NCBI RefSeq assembly: GCF_018139145.2
Contig: NC_059475.1
Coordinates: 16,124,937-16,188,936, forward strand
Source of the DNA: Gymnogyps californianus
Lineage: Eukaryota; Chordata; Aves; Accipitriformes; Cathartidae
DNA: 64,000 nucleotides
Direction of reading: 5' to 3'
This document shows, in pieces, positions 1 to 12,240 of this stretch (positions are counted from its first letter, which is position 1; each line of letters starts with the position of its first letter). The notes under the pieces were generated by a model that saw only the letters and a list, made by a program, of their open reading frames with translations, searched no databases and was not told where the DNA came from. The position numbers and the translations under genes are program-made.

Positions 1-3000
1 AAAAAAAATTCCTACTGAAGAGCAAGCAGCAAGTTACTAGAACCAAGTTGAGCACAAGTGGGAAAACAAAAGGACTCTGCCGTTCACTACGAAGGTGGCC
101 ACACAGTCAGGTCTTGCATACAGACCTCCTCTCCATGTTGTTAGGAGATGATGGCCAAGAGACACAGTTGCAAGGCAGATGTGATGAGCACAAAAGTTCC
201 ATTCCCCTTTCCTGTGTACCAGGTGGCTGCAGGCCTGAGGATCCTGCCTGGATTGTTGAGGTTACTCTCAGGTCTCACCCACAGCCTGTTATTGTCCCAA
301 ATAATTTTGCTAAAAATGCTTTGATGTTTTCACCATTTCCTTGGGGCTGACTATGACTACCTATCCACTGTAGAGCCTCAAGCCTGCAACAGAAGGAGGT
401 CGGTAGGGGGAAGAATATGGTTTGCACACGAGCTCAGTACCCCCATTTCTGAGCAAGCACCCGGAACTGGGCAATTGGTTGGCCACTGGCAGTGAAGGCA
501 GCAAACATGCTTGTTGCACAAGCGGGTGACCACAGAGTGATAGAGTCTGCCCCTTTCCTCGAGTCTCCAGCTCCTCCCAGCTACGCAGGGCTCATTCATC
601 AAGAATTTACCGCTCGCTCCCTCTCCACATTTTTGCCAGGGACGGAGAAGCAAGGAGACAGAGGGGCTGCTCGTCTGGTATTTTTGCTCACTGCTTCCAT
701 GGTGCAGTGATATCCTAAACAATACCAACCAAGCTCTACCAGATATTTGGAAGTCTTAACTCAAGAGACCTCACAACACCCCCGTGCGGTCAAGAAAAGA
801 ATATTAGCTCATGCCACCTACCACTGAAACAGACACCCCTAGGCTGGAACGAAGCAGCTGTATGACACCATGCAGCAACACTTCACAGCATTTTAGGGTA
901 GAAAGCAATTAACCTTTGGCTGAATCCCCTTAGCTCCAAGCTACAAAAAGAGTGTTTGTTCTGTTTTCTTCTCTACTCCCCACCTCCCCCAAGTCTGCAC
1001 AGCTCTGGTGTTCTCATTAGCTCACTGCCCGGGCTGCTTTCTGGATCCTGAAATGGAGAACAACAGTTGTCATCAAATTAAAGGGCTGTTTATTCAGATA
1101 TTAATTTTGTTTCTTCTTGCTTCTGCTCCAGAGTAGTGGCAGCTGATTCAGATAAAATTAGGGTGAGGCTGCAGTGCATTGTGTTTCTGTTCAGACAGTA
1201 AATACACTACAGCTGAGATCCACTTGAGATCTCAGCTGTACTTTAAAGCAAGTTCAGGGAGTTCAGGCAAGGTCCTTTTTACAGGTCTGAGAAGAGGAAC
1301 TACTTCAGCTGAGGGAAGACATCTTTCTGCTCACCACTGTGTCCTTCTGGGTCCGACTGAAATTTAGTACTACTTTCTATACTTATACAGAACCTTCATC
1401 TTCAGGTCTTGCCCCAAGACAGAGCCTCCCAGGACCCAAGTCTGCCAGCCACATTGTGAAAGCCTGGAAATCCCAGCAGAGCCAGATGTCACTTAGATTT
1501 TAAGCCCTGAATGAACATCCTGTATAGCACAGTCAAAGAGTGAACAATTTCAAAAATCAGAAGGCGGATAAGTGAAGGCTTAGGAATATAATCTTGGTCT
1601 GACTCATCAAGCAGGATTCCCCCACTTCACCCTGAGCACATATTTCCAACTTCATCTGCCTCATAGGCAGAGAATGGGTTCATCTCAAAGACTACCATCA
1701 ATTTAAGACAGGTCTGGCGAGTCCTGTCCTTGAAGGACCATTATCTCCATCATCTAGGCTCACTCTAGTCAACTCCCACGACACACCGGTGTGGCCACCT
1801 TTGTGCACCCAGCACAGCTCTCTGCTTCTGCAAAGGCAAAGATTGGTTTTGCGTTGTCCTAAAACAGGCATCAAACTCTCCATAGCTGCATGCAAGCCCT
1901 GAATTTCAGTCAGACTAGTTCCCAGTCAACATCAAGGAGATGCATTAAATGACCTTAGGGGTTACATTACATAGAGAAAAACAGTACATTAGCATCTTTC
2001 TAGGTGCTGCTTATTAGCTTAGTCCTATTAGTCTTCCACACTCTTCCATAAAGCATTTTCATAAACAGATATGGTTTGTAACTGCATCACACTTCAAGCA
2101 GTTAAAGAAACCACTCTGACACCTTCATTTTGGTGCATGCTTCTAACATGAAGCTTTCCCAGAACATGCTCTGTTCTGAGCCATCAGAAATTGGAAGCTG
2201 TGGCTGAGGCTGTGGTCACCTGCAGGAACACTGGGCAAGCAGAGTCAGACCAACAACAGTTTATGAACCGCAGGGAGGGAGTGCAAAGTCAGCCTGACAC
2301 AGGTGCAACATATTTGGTATTTTGGAAGGCACCCTCACAAGTGGTCTTTCCAGTAACCTTCAGGCACCACTAAGACCTGCCTGGTCACAGGACCAGCAAG
2401 TGCACATGCCCTCTAAGTTGGTGAGGGCAGCAAGCCCACTGCAGATCCTCAGCCCCAGGCCAAAACCTATTTTGCTACTTTTTGTTCCTATCACCTGAAT
2501 GACATGAGCCCTTTCACCAGCCCTTTCCAAATTAGGGTTCTCAGCTAAGGAGTGAGCCAGATTAGAGACACATAAAGCTACCTGGGTTTAACTCTGCCTC
2601 TTGGCTTGGCTTCAGGTAGTTACTCACGTGAGCCTGTCAGTCCCAAAATCTGGTCACAGGCAGCAAGGGTCCCTGGGTCATACTGTGCCTGGCCACTGCA
2701 CCTCCCCTTGGGCTGCAAAACACCATGGGCTGTACCTGCACACCCCCACACGCGGTGCCCAGCCAGGTCAGCAGCAGGAGTGCCACTGAACTGCTGGCAG
2801 CAGATAGCACCTTTCCTAGGTGCTATGAGAGTAGATTTGAGTATAACCTGACACCTTCCAACTCCTATTGTGGGTCTGGTGTCATATTCAAACATGAGTG
2901 CTACTTTCATCTTTTCCTACTATCTGAATTCCCTTTTGCCTTAGTTATCTACAGAAAAGGCTGTTGTAAATGCTCCTTCTGGAGGCAAACAAGTAGTCAG

Positions 3001-4847
3001 AAAACAAAATTAAGAGTCAAAACAAAGCAGTGCTTTCCTTTAAGTCAGCCTCACTAGAGTGATGCAGGCAGCAAAAGAGAGCCTGCATTAGCAGATAGCC
3101 TGCTAGTGGGCTTGAAGAAGGAATCCATAAAACCTCCAGGCATTCCAGCAGGCTGGGTACCCTTTCTTGGGATCACTTTCACAGTTTAGGAAACAGTTTC
3201 ATCTCAACCCCCACAAATTGACCTTGGCAGAACATAGAAGGTTTGCACATAACAGCCCTGTTTGTGCTAAAGTTAATGCTCCATTTTGTTGGTGGAACAA
3301 AACTTTTTGTTATCATGTGAATAAGACATTAGAAGAAAAAACAAAAGCCTAAACCACATTAAAATGATACTGATGAGAATTTCCTAAGTCCATTTAACAA
3401 GATCCTTCTACCCATGGAATTTCATCACTTTGTGCATCTTCATGTCTTTCCCACATAATTTTCAGTTTGACACATTATCACAATTTTCCAATACACCAGA
3501 AGCAAAGTACATACGCTCAGGCTGAAACAACAATGTATGCTGGGCAGTTAAATGGGGGAGTATCTTCTTCAGAAATAAACAAACATGGATCTTTTGATTA
3601 CTCACAGCTCAGTGAAAGAAGAGAAGGTGAGCGACTCTACATTTACAGACAACATATATAGCCTTATAGTAATATCTTCCTTTTGCTTTCCATTTTGTCA
3701 AGCTTATTGCATACACTCAGAGCTAATCTCACTGAACTCTGCAGTACAGGTTAGAGACCCACTGTGCACCTGAACATGACAGGAGACTATTGCCTGCTGC
3801 TGGCCAGCAAGGGAAGGAACAGCACACTGGGACAGCCAAAAGTAGAAAGTATTGCTTGCACACCTGTTATCCAGTCAGCTAGGTTAAAAAATTAGCTACA
3901 AACCCCTAAATGCAGTACTCTAAGTTGCATTTCTGTTTTTTATTCATTTTGTCTTCCAACTTAACTAGTTCCAGCAACTCTCCAAAAGAAAGAGTCTAAG
4001 CAAACACAGACTTACACAGCTAAGAAAAACTCAGAAGTCTCATCTGTGTCCTATAAATGCCCCAAGACTGCACATCAATACTCTGCAAGGCTTGCTTTCA
4101 TCTCTTAGAAGAGAAAGCAACTTCAGCAAGTAATCTGTGCCTGTTACATGAAAATTAGGTCAGATACCTTAGCTATATTACAGTCACACTTGCGATCAGT
4201 TCAGAAGCCCTCCGAGATATAGCAGTTTCTGGAAATAAGAACTAATGGATTTGGCCAAATAAGCTGTAACTTGCAGGGTGGGAGCAGTGAGAAATATTTC
4301 AAGGCTTATGAGGAGTTTGAGTCCAGTGGAAGAGAGATGCCTGCTTGTCTGATGAAACAAGCTGCCTATTTCTAGCCCAGCTGGGCCAGGTAACATGAAC
4401 TGTTATAATCCACTTATATTTAAAAGCCTGAATCTAGAGCCAGTGACAAGCCGACTTTGCCACAGCAAGATGTTGAAGGAAGTGAAAGCACGAAGGACAG
4501 ATTTAAGTTGTCGTATGTCTTTGAAGCTCTTGGGCCATTTGGTGTTAGGAGGATCTACAGACAAAAGGAGAAATAAGGCATTAAGAAGTGTGTGGCATCC
4601 AAGTTCATATAGCTCGTGGCTTTGCAAGTTCTCACAGAATTAGCACATTCACATGCATTAAAGGGTGGGTATATAAATAGACCATACCTTTGGCTGCATT
4701 AATACCATGCTTATTAGTACCGATAATATTCATGGGCAACCCTTTTCTCCTGTCTCTTCCATACAGACACTGTAATATACTGAACTATATTAAGCAGGTC
4801 ATGGGTAGATGCTTCCAACAGCAGTTGAAGCTTTGCCTTCCAAAACC

Positions 4848-5477
4848 TCACTCACCATGTTGTGAGTTCAGTGCAGGACCACCTTGCAAAAGATGAGTGC
4901 TCAGCCTCCCAAGGAATTTGGGAGCAAAGACAGGAGCTGATGTAGTGAGGAGGAAATCAAAGGTGACTGATGGTTTCTCAACATCTGAAACATACCAGGC
5001 AAGGACAAGGTCACCAGTCCTTAAGCAGTGGACACAGCATAACACCCTAGCACAGTTTATGCCTGACAGATGCACATAGATGGGCAGGCTGTGCTCAGAG
5101 GGGTGAGCAGTTACACACACCACACTTGCCACCATCAGAGGTTCTGCAGCTTTTAGGTTGACATCATGTAACTGCAGCTTTTCAATATGGAAACAGGATG
5201 ACTCCCTATGGTTACTCATACCTCCATACTCCAAGCCAACACAAGCAAAAGAAAAAACATCCTCTCCTAGCTGGTCCTGTCCAAAAGGCGAGCCTAAGCA
5301 CGGATTCATTGCTGAAAGCCAGGGGCTGAAGAGCAGCCCATCAGGACTCCCTGCACACCAACTAGAATAACCAGAGTGAAGATGAGCCACTCCACAGGAA
5401 GGGCTGTAGAGGCAATTAACTCCTCTGGAGGAGGAGAAAAGGCATAGTTGAGCGGTGTCTGCACACAGGTTCTCCAC
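4848..5477 (-). other. Unexplained 209-codon open frame with exon-like splice sites
   Basis: The frame runs from an ATG at 5477 to a TGA at 4848-4850 and encodes 209 residues with no family I recognise. Near its end the minus strand has a textbook donor (ATG followed by GTGAGT, exon end at 4856). A reasonable acceptor (pyrimidine-rich, then TTTCAG, exon start at 4984) lies upstream, delimiting a fully open 129-bp segment. The two sites resemble a real internal exon, but a frame of this length can occur by chance in 64 kb on six frames. There is no second exon I can pair with it confidently. It may be an exon of an unknown gene or lncRNA, or noise. Confidence 0.2.
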
Positions 5478-6077
5478 ACTGTTCCCAAAATGGTGCAGCA
5501 GACACTACCCCATCTATGCTTCCTGCACACACAAACAGAGCAGCTTTGAAGCAGCATTCCCCACGATGGGGCTGAAAGTATTATTCCCAGCTCCCATGCT
5601 TACGCTCACGGCTCCTACCAGCCACTGACTCCCACGTGTGTCAGTCACACATGCAGTGCACAGGCTTCCCCAGCTCTCCCCATGCATGTACATACAGGCT
5701 TTTTGCTGTTGCAAAGAGGGAAGCAAATCAAGCAGAAATGTATTCAGCCCAGTCTTATTTGGCAACACAGAGTAAGAGAACAAGCATTAAGCAGGTAGTG
5801 CAAACCCACTATGCAATAACTAACTGACAAGCTCCTTGAAGATCTATAAAGTGTCCTTTCATTCTTGCCTGCCCTCAGATGGGCAGGTGCAGACAGTAAG
5901 GCAGGAGTGTAGAAAGAAACTCTTAGCCCTCCAGACAGTATAGTCTCCAAAGCTGATATTATGGTCAAATAGCACAACCCATAAACCAGGCCTTTTCTGT
6001 CTGTCATCATTCTTGCCTTATTGTCCTGGGCTTTGCTTTGTTCGCTGTGAGCGGGCATGCTCCAGTTCTCAGCCACA

Positions 6078-6097
6078 TGCCAGCAAACATGCTGGCA
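6078..6097. repeat. Short perfect inverted repeat (8-bp arms)
   Basis: TGCCAGCA and TGCTGGCA flank a 4-base AACA loop. No transposon or gene context is visible around it. It is probably incidental. Confidence 0.4.
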
Positions 6098-9000
6098 CGC
6101 TGCCCACCCTAAGTACCGTGTAGGCAGGATGGCGCCTCCAATACTGTTTTAAGTATTTAATGTTTTACATCATTGTGGGTCTGTAGATTATTTTCTAAAT
6201 CCATGAAGCAACAGTGGATCAGCATGTGGTTTGCTAATGCTGCACAAGGAAATAATGCAGGAGGGGAAGAGATTAGTGTGGAGCACTTGAAATTACAGTT
6301 GGCATTAGCTATAGAATAACATATAGCATGTGACGACCTACTCGTCCCAGGCTCCACAGTGCATCTAACAGTGGACTCCAAGAAAGGCACATATGGAAGG
6401 AAGTCTGCCCAAGCAGCAGACAGTTTTACTATTCTAGTTCTACCCTCCCAAATCTTTGAAGAAAAGTTTCTTTAAGAACTGCTTAGATGAACAGAATTGC
6501 TAAATATAGTAGGGACATTGTTTTCAGAAGAGAGGACACAGGTGTAAGGTAAAAACCTCAAATACAAGCCTGCTTCTAATGCACAAGGAAAAAATCAACA
6601 TGACAGGCAGGGAATGGCACACTCGTTGATGCTGACACGTACCACAGACCTCAAGTTTATACTTACAAAGCATCAATGGATTGTTCTTTCTGCCACTAGT
6701 GTTAAAAGTCATGTTAAAGACCTGAGCGAACACCACAGCACTGAAGTGATTAAGATAGTGGTATAAAATGCAGGAGTTCAAAACCAGTATCATAAGTGAA
6801 ACTACTTGGCATTTGTTAACAAGTTGCCTCAAACCACATGAGGATATCTTAACATTGTCTTCCCAGCTATATTTGCTTGTTTACAGATCAACCGTTATGA
6901 AATGAATTTTGCAGGATTAGTGATAAGTCCCTTTTGGTTGCCTTATATTTGTCACTGGTGAGTGTGACAGCAAGGAGCATATCTGCATTTCCAGAACATA
7001 AGTCTGACAATAAAAAAAAGAATCTGTCCAAGATGAGCAGTGAGGTCCACCGATCTCAAGGTCAAGTGACACTTAAGTCTCAAATACTGCAGTTCAAGAA
7101 GCCACCCGTACATTTGCATAGTAACTCCTTAGTAGGTAGAGCTGAGAATAACACAAGAGACACTGCAGGTACCTAGATCGCCCCCCACAGCTACCACATG
7201 GAAACTAAGGCAGCAAAGAAGAGAAGTTTCCCTTAAAGATGAGGAGCTGACAAAAAGAGGGATTAGCCTTTTCACCACACAAGCAGCCACCTCTGCAATC
7301 CAAGTGCCTTGGTTCCACTCAGATCCTAATACAAGTATAAGCTATTCTTGTCATGGTGACTAGCCCTGTGCTTTTCAGCAGAGTCACTTCAACAAGACGC
7401 TGAAGATTTAGCCCTGGCTATCAGGTTGCAGTCATTGACCAGAAGTGACGGAGAGCACCACGGACACCAAGATCAAGTAGAGCACACAGTCCTTCCCTGG
7501 AAGGAGACACTAACAGCAGAGCAGCTTATCTTTGTTTCAGTACCAAAAATCTTTAGGACCAGGCTTCAAAGAAAATATAAGCATACTTAAGTGCATTTCA
7601 ATTCAACAGTGTAGCATTTACTTACTTATCTGAACTTACTCTAAACTCAAGTAGGGTTTGCAAGGTTTAAGTAGGAGAGCCTTCCCAGCTTATTTGGCGG
7701 TGTCCGTCCTGCCCCATCCCCATTCCTCCCCCCACAGTGTTACAGAAAACAATATATTTTGAAGTTACATCTGCATGGGAACTCAGGTACTGTTCACTAT
7801 GGTCATTCTTGTTAGCTGTTCCACTTCATATCCTTCATTCAGTGGTCAGAACCATTTTTGGATACAGAAGCTTGAATTCAGACCCTTTTTCTGCTCTGTC
7901 AGGCTCACAGGACGGTGTCAGCAGCTTTGTAACATACACGCTCACCCTACCAGCCACCTGTAAAGAGGCAGAGACCCCTCACACTCCCTCCCACAGGTAT
8001 CTTGGAGCTGTACATGACTTCTGAATTCTACCCTGTAAAAAACAGATTTCTTGCTTTTATTTAGAAAAAAGTTTAAAAGTCCCTGAAATTGAAGCAGTGT
8101 CTTGTTCTTGGAACACAGTAATGCTTTCTTAATTCTCTAAAAAGTTTGGCCCCCAGTAATTTTTCCTTACCTGTCCAGCCACCAAACTGAAGAAAAATAA
8201 CCAATTATTCACACACCTCTGGTTTTCAGCAGAAGTCTGTTCAAAGGAAGCTTCACCATGTAGCCCTCAGTGCTAGTATTTTCTCAATACTACAATAGCT
8301 TCCCCACATGCACTTCTCAACACTTTTCCTCGACTGACTACTGAAGTCACCTAGCAGTGCCTTCTCTGCTTATTTACAGTACTGCAGCAAAACGCATTTT
8401 TGAAGTTATCTGTATCCCAGCAAGCGTCATTACCTCACATGCAGTGCAACTGTTATTCTTTCTACACTGAACTATTCTATTTTACTTAATGGCACTTTTC
8501 TATTATTTCTCTGTAGAGGCTTCTAACTTGCTGGATACAAAAATGCATCTAAACCAGTTGTGCTCCAGAGACATATGCCTACCCTATGACTCCAAGATTA
8601 TTTCCTCTAAAATTTGATAGGGACATGTGTACTACTTTGTAGTATGATCCATTTCAACTGTGTTCCAGCAAGGTAGGTAATCCTACACTGTCCCAATTTT
8701 ATAAGAATCCAGGCAATTTGAATTAATAGCATAAAAGCATAGCACTTGCCATAAACATGGAACAGTTGCTTTATTGCACTTGTCAAATGCATTCCTCTCT
8801 TTGGTCACAGTTATGGTCAAAGAATTTAACAAAAAATTAACAAGCAATTCACAATAAAAAGGAACTCAAAAAAAGTCAAAGCTGGAGAAAGCATCACATA
8901 CCCTACACATTTGAATTCTTATGTTCTTTTCCAGCCTGGTTCTCACTCTTAGTTCAGCAAGTTTCTTATAAGCCACATCCCTTGTTCAAATTCCAGAGTG

Positions 9001-9118
9001 GAAAGGACACCAGAGAGGCTCTTCCCTTCAGCCTCTGGTGACACGGCGTGACTAAACAAGTAGTTCTAGAGTGTTTACCAAGTTCATTTCAAACTGTCTT
9101 TCTGGCTGTATCTACACT

Positions 9119-9123
9119 GCCCC
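9119..9123. repeat. Left target-site duplication of solo LTR (GCCCC)
   Basis: The five bases GCCCC directly precede the TG of the LTR and recur directly after its terminal CA at 10264-10268. A 5-bp duplication is typical of ERVL-type (class III) integration. Confidence 0.75.
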
Positions 9124-10263
9124 TGTACTGGGTTTGCATGGCAAGGTTTTGGTAGCAGGGGGGGCTACAGGGTGGCTTCTGTGAGAAGCTGCTAGAAGCT
9201 TCCCCTATGTGCGACAGAGCCAATGCCAGCCGGCTCCAAGACGGACCCACCGCTGGCCAAGGCCGAGCCCATCAGCAACAGTGGTAGCGCCTCTGGGATA
9301 GCATACTTAAGAAAGGGAAAAGAAGTTACAGGGGAGTAGCAGTTGCAGTGAGAGGAGTGGGAATGTGTGAGAAAAACAACTCTGCAGACACCAAGGTCAG
9401 TGAAGAAGGAGGGAGAGGAGGTGCTCCAGGCACCCCAGCAGAGATTCCCCTGCGGCCCGTGGTGAAGACCATGGTGAGGCAGGCTGTCCCCCACAGCCCA
9501 TGGAGGTTAACGGTGGAGCAGATATCCACCTGCAGCCCGTGGAGGACCCCACGCCAGAGCAGGTGGATGCCTGAAGGAGGCTGTGACCCTGTGGGAAGCC
9601 TGTGATGGAGCAGGCTCCTGGCAGGACCTGTGGACCCATGGAGAGAGGAGCCCACACTGGAGCAGGTTTGCTGGCAGGACTTGTGACCCCGCGGGGGACC
9701 CACACTGGAGCAGTCTGTTCCTGAAGGACTGCACCCCGTGGATGGGACCCACGCTGGAGCAGTTCGTGAAGAACTGTAGCCCATGGGAAGGACTCACATT
9801 GGAGAAGTTCATGGAGGACTGTCTCCTGTGGGAGGGATCCCACACTGGAGCAGGGGAAGAGGGTGAGGAGTCCTCTCCCTGAGGAGGAAGGAGGGGCAGA
9901 AATAACGTGTGATGAACTGACTGAAACCCCCATTCCCCATCCCCATGCACCGCTGGGGGCAGGGGGAGGTAGAAAATTTGGGAGTAAAGTTAAGCCCGGG
10001 AAGAAGGGGGGGGGAAGGTGTTTTTTTAAGATTTGGTTTTATTTCTCATTATCCTACTCTGATTTGACTAGTAATGAATTAAATTAATTTTTTCCCAAGT
10101 TGAGTCTGTTTTGCCCGTGATGGTAATTGCTGAGTGATCTCCCTGTCCTTATCTCCACCCATGAGCCTTTTGTTATATTTTCTCTCCCCTGTCCAGTTGA
10201 GGAGGAGAGTGATAGAGCAGCTTTGGTGGGTACCTGGCATCCAGCCAGGGTCAACCTGCCACA
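9124..10263 (+). mobile_element. Solo LTR of an endogenous retrovirus, ERVL-like
   Basis: The 1,140-bp element begins TGTACTGGG and ends CCTGCCACA, so it has the canonical TG...CA LTR ends, and GCCCC flanks both sides. I recognise the start, the internal repeats and the end as a common avian LTR family, but I cannot give its database name. Orientation is + because a TATA-like stretch near 9300 precedes an ATTAAA signal at 10078-10083; a neighbouring AATAAA appears decayed to AATGAA. No gag, pol or env sequence is present, so this is a solo LTR left after recombination. Several long overlapping frames inside it, mostly on the minus strand, are by-products of its GC content and repeats rather than genes. 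Confidence 0.85.
9516..9853 (+). repeat. Tandem array of about 48-bp units inside the LTR
   Basis: A degenerate unit built around a CAC(A/G)CTGGAGCAG core recurs eight times, with GAGCAG (once GAGAAG) at 9516, 9557, 9608, 9660, 9708, 9757, 9802 and 9848. Spacing is 41 to 52 bp. Each unit also carries a variant of CCCGTGG or CCATGG between the cores. The regular spacing looks like expansion within the U3/R part of the LTR. Confidence 0.75.
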
Positions 10264-10268
10264 GCCCC
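10264..10268. repeat. Right target-site duplication of solo LTR (GCCCC)
   Basis: Exact copy of 9119-9123, immediately after the terminal CA of the LTR. Confidence 0.75.
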
Positions 10269-12116
10269 ATAGACCAGCCAGGAAGAAATAGCCATCCTCA
10301 CCATCTCACCTACTGAAACATGCTCATGACCAGCTTTATGGTGGGCACCACTGCCTGTGGGAAGTCTTGGTGCTCAAAGCACCCCTGGGCACTTTGCACG
10401 GCCTCCAGCTATTCCCATCTGCCATGTGGTGATGAGGGATGACAGCCTGAGAAGTATCGCCCCCACAAACTCCTCTGAGGGCCAGGTGGGATCTGCAGAC
10501 AGTCTGAGCTTATACTGAGTGCTGGCTCCTTACATGAGTAACAACACAGGGTCCAGGCACCAGCTTGGCAGAAGACTGTCTCAAAATTGACATGCTTCAA
10601 CAGGTCCACCTTGGACAAACCCTTAAGATCAAGAGGTTCAGAAGCATTCTGAGCCCTAACACAGGGCACTACCTCAAATCAACAAGGAGCATCACCCAAT
10701 TTGCTTGGGACGAACCACTCTGGAGGAAAGCATCTGAGACTTGCAGTCCACAGTTTGGAAGAGAGGACAGCAACACTTACACAGCTCCTTTGAAAACTAT
10801 TGCTGATGGCAAAAGATTAACAGAAGGTGTGACTGGAAACAGAAATGTTCAACTTTGAGAAAAGTGAACAGATGCTGCACACAGGATAAAGATCTGCCCT
10901 ATTTGCTAAATAGAAACAGAAGCAGTAGCTATGCACAGAATAGCTGACAACATCATTGCCCAGGTTATTAACCTAGATGGCTCGTCATGTGTACAGCCAT
11001 CTGCCCACAGCTTAGCTTTCAGTCCCAGGTATCTGAGGGAGAGCCCACAGGCTGCTGTGCCCACCCAGAGCATGGCTAGAGCAGACAAATCCTGCAGCAC
11101 TGCTGGCCCCACACCCTCACCCTGCTGCCAAGCCTTGAAGCTTGGCCACCGAGCAAACACTTTAAAGTCTAAAAAGTTCTATTTTCCATCAGCAGTCAAA
11201 GAACAACAGTGGATAGAAAGAAATCTCTTAACATGATATTTAGAAAACAAACCCCTTTATTTTTAAAGCACTAAAACTGATCTGAAAGATTCATGTGTTT
11301 GCTATAGTAGAAGCAAATAGCTTGACAGACCCACTATAAAAGAAACAATTTACCATTTTGATGTAGCATGGTGGTGGTAGAAAGCATGATTTTATCTGCT
11401 TTTACTGCCCTGACCTCTGAACCTTTGCATTATAATTTGAGAAGCAGCTGTGTATTTAGACTCACAACACCCTGTTACGTTCCTCAGTCTGCCAGGCATG
11501 GCGAGTGTCACTCTTTGTGATTAGCAGAGCCACTGAGAAGGCTGCCGCAGGAGAAGACCTAGTGGCCCCTGCCTGAGACAGGTGCACACCACTGTTGCAT
11601 CCAAACATGGGTCCTTTGGGCTCGTTACCAGTATTGTCAAAGCAGACTATTATCAGTAAGTGCAACATCACACAAGAGGCTCCCAGTAGTTTGAATTTAA
11701 CATCTTAGTGGTGCCTGTCAAAGGCTTATTTTCTTCTAGAAGTGTAGCAGGAAGACTTTAAAGATAAGGTAGTGGGGTCAGAGCAGCAGATGCTGCAGGA
11801 AGCTTTTTTGTTCTCAAAGAGAAAAACAAAATACCCTATTAAATAAAACTAATTTGAAGTCAGCAAATAGGTTTTTCTTCAAGTCTGCCACAGGCCTAGT
11901 CAAGAACTATTCTTGTACGCAAAGTGTAAAAGTCATAATATAGCAAAACCTCATGAAGTTTTTGCTGAAAATGAAAAGTTTAAGAACATAAGTGTCTAAT
12001 ACTTGTCAGTCATGGGTGTATTTCAATAATCCTGCAGGCCCAGGGGTCCACATGAAAGTGCCGAACACTGCCTGTTACTTGAGAAAGCAAGGGAACCTCC
12101 AGCACATTAGCATTTT
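10269..12116. other. Intergenic stretch, nothing recognised
   Basis: Unique sequence without a recognisable coding exon, CpG island, RNA gene or repeat. Confidence 0.55.
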
Positions 12117-12240
12117 GGCCCTGATCCAAGAAAGCACTTAAGCGCGTGCTTAACTTTAAGCACGAGCGCTCCCACCCACATAAAAGGACCACTTATTCAC
12201 TGAAAATTAAGCATCTGCAGAAATACTTTACTGTATCAAG
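12117..12240. mobile_element. Ancient palindromic MITE-like repeat
   Basis: The left half reads GGCCCTGATCCAAGAAAGC, then a strong hairpin in which CGTGCTTAA (12145-12153) pairs with TTAAGCACG (12156-12164). The right half is a diverged inverted copy ending near GTATCAAG. I recognise this pattern from a non-autonomous repeat found across reptile and bird genomes that is palindromic overall. The copy is old, as the right arm matches only loosely. A second copy with the same left arm lies at 49716-49802. Confidence 0.55.

Larger units (their letters stand above)
1..9118. other. Intergenic or intronic DNA, no supported gene
   Basis: No open frame here carries a domain I recognise, and no CpG island is visible. 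The stretch is moderately AT-rich unique sequence. Two items stand out and are listed separately: a 209-codon minus-strand open frame at 4848-5477, and a short perfect inverted repeat at 6078-6097. It could be intergenic or intron of a gene whose exons lie outside the window. Confidence 0.6.

Noticed and set aside
9326..9950. Four overlapping frames of 147-178 codons (minus) and about 99 codons (plus)
   Set aside because: They lie inside the solo LTR, and their repetitive peptides mirror the tandem array. There is no retroviral protein domain.
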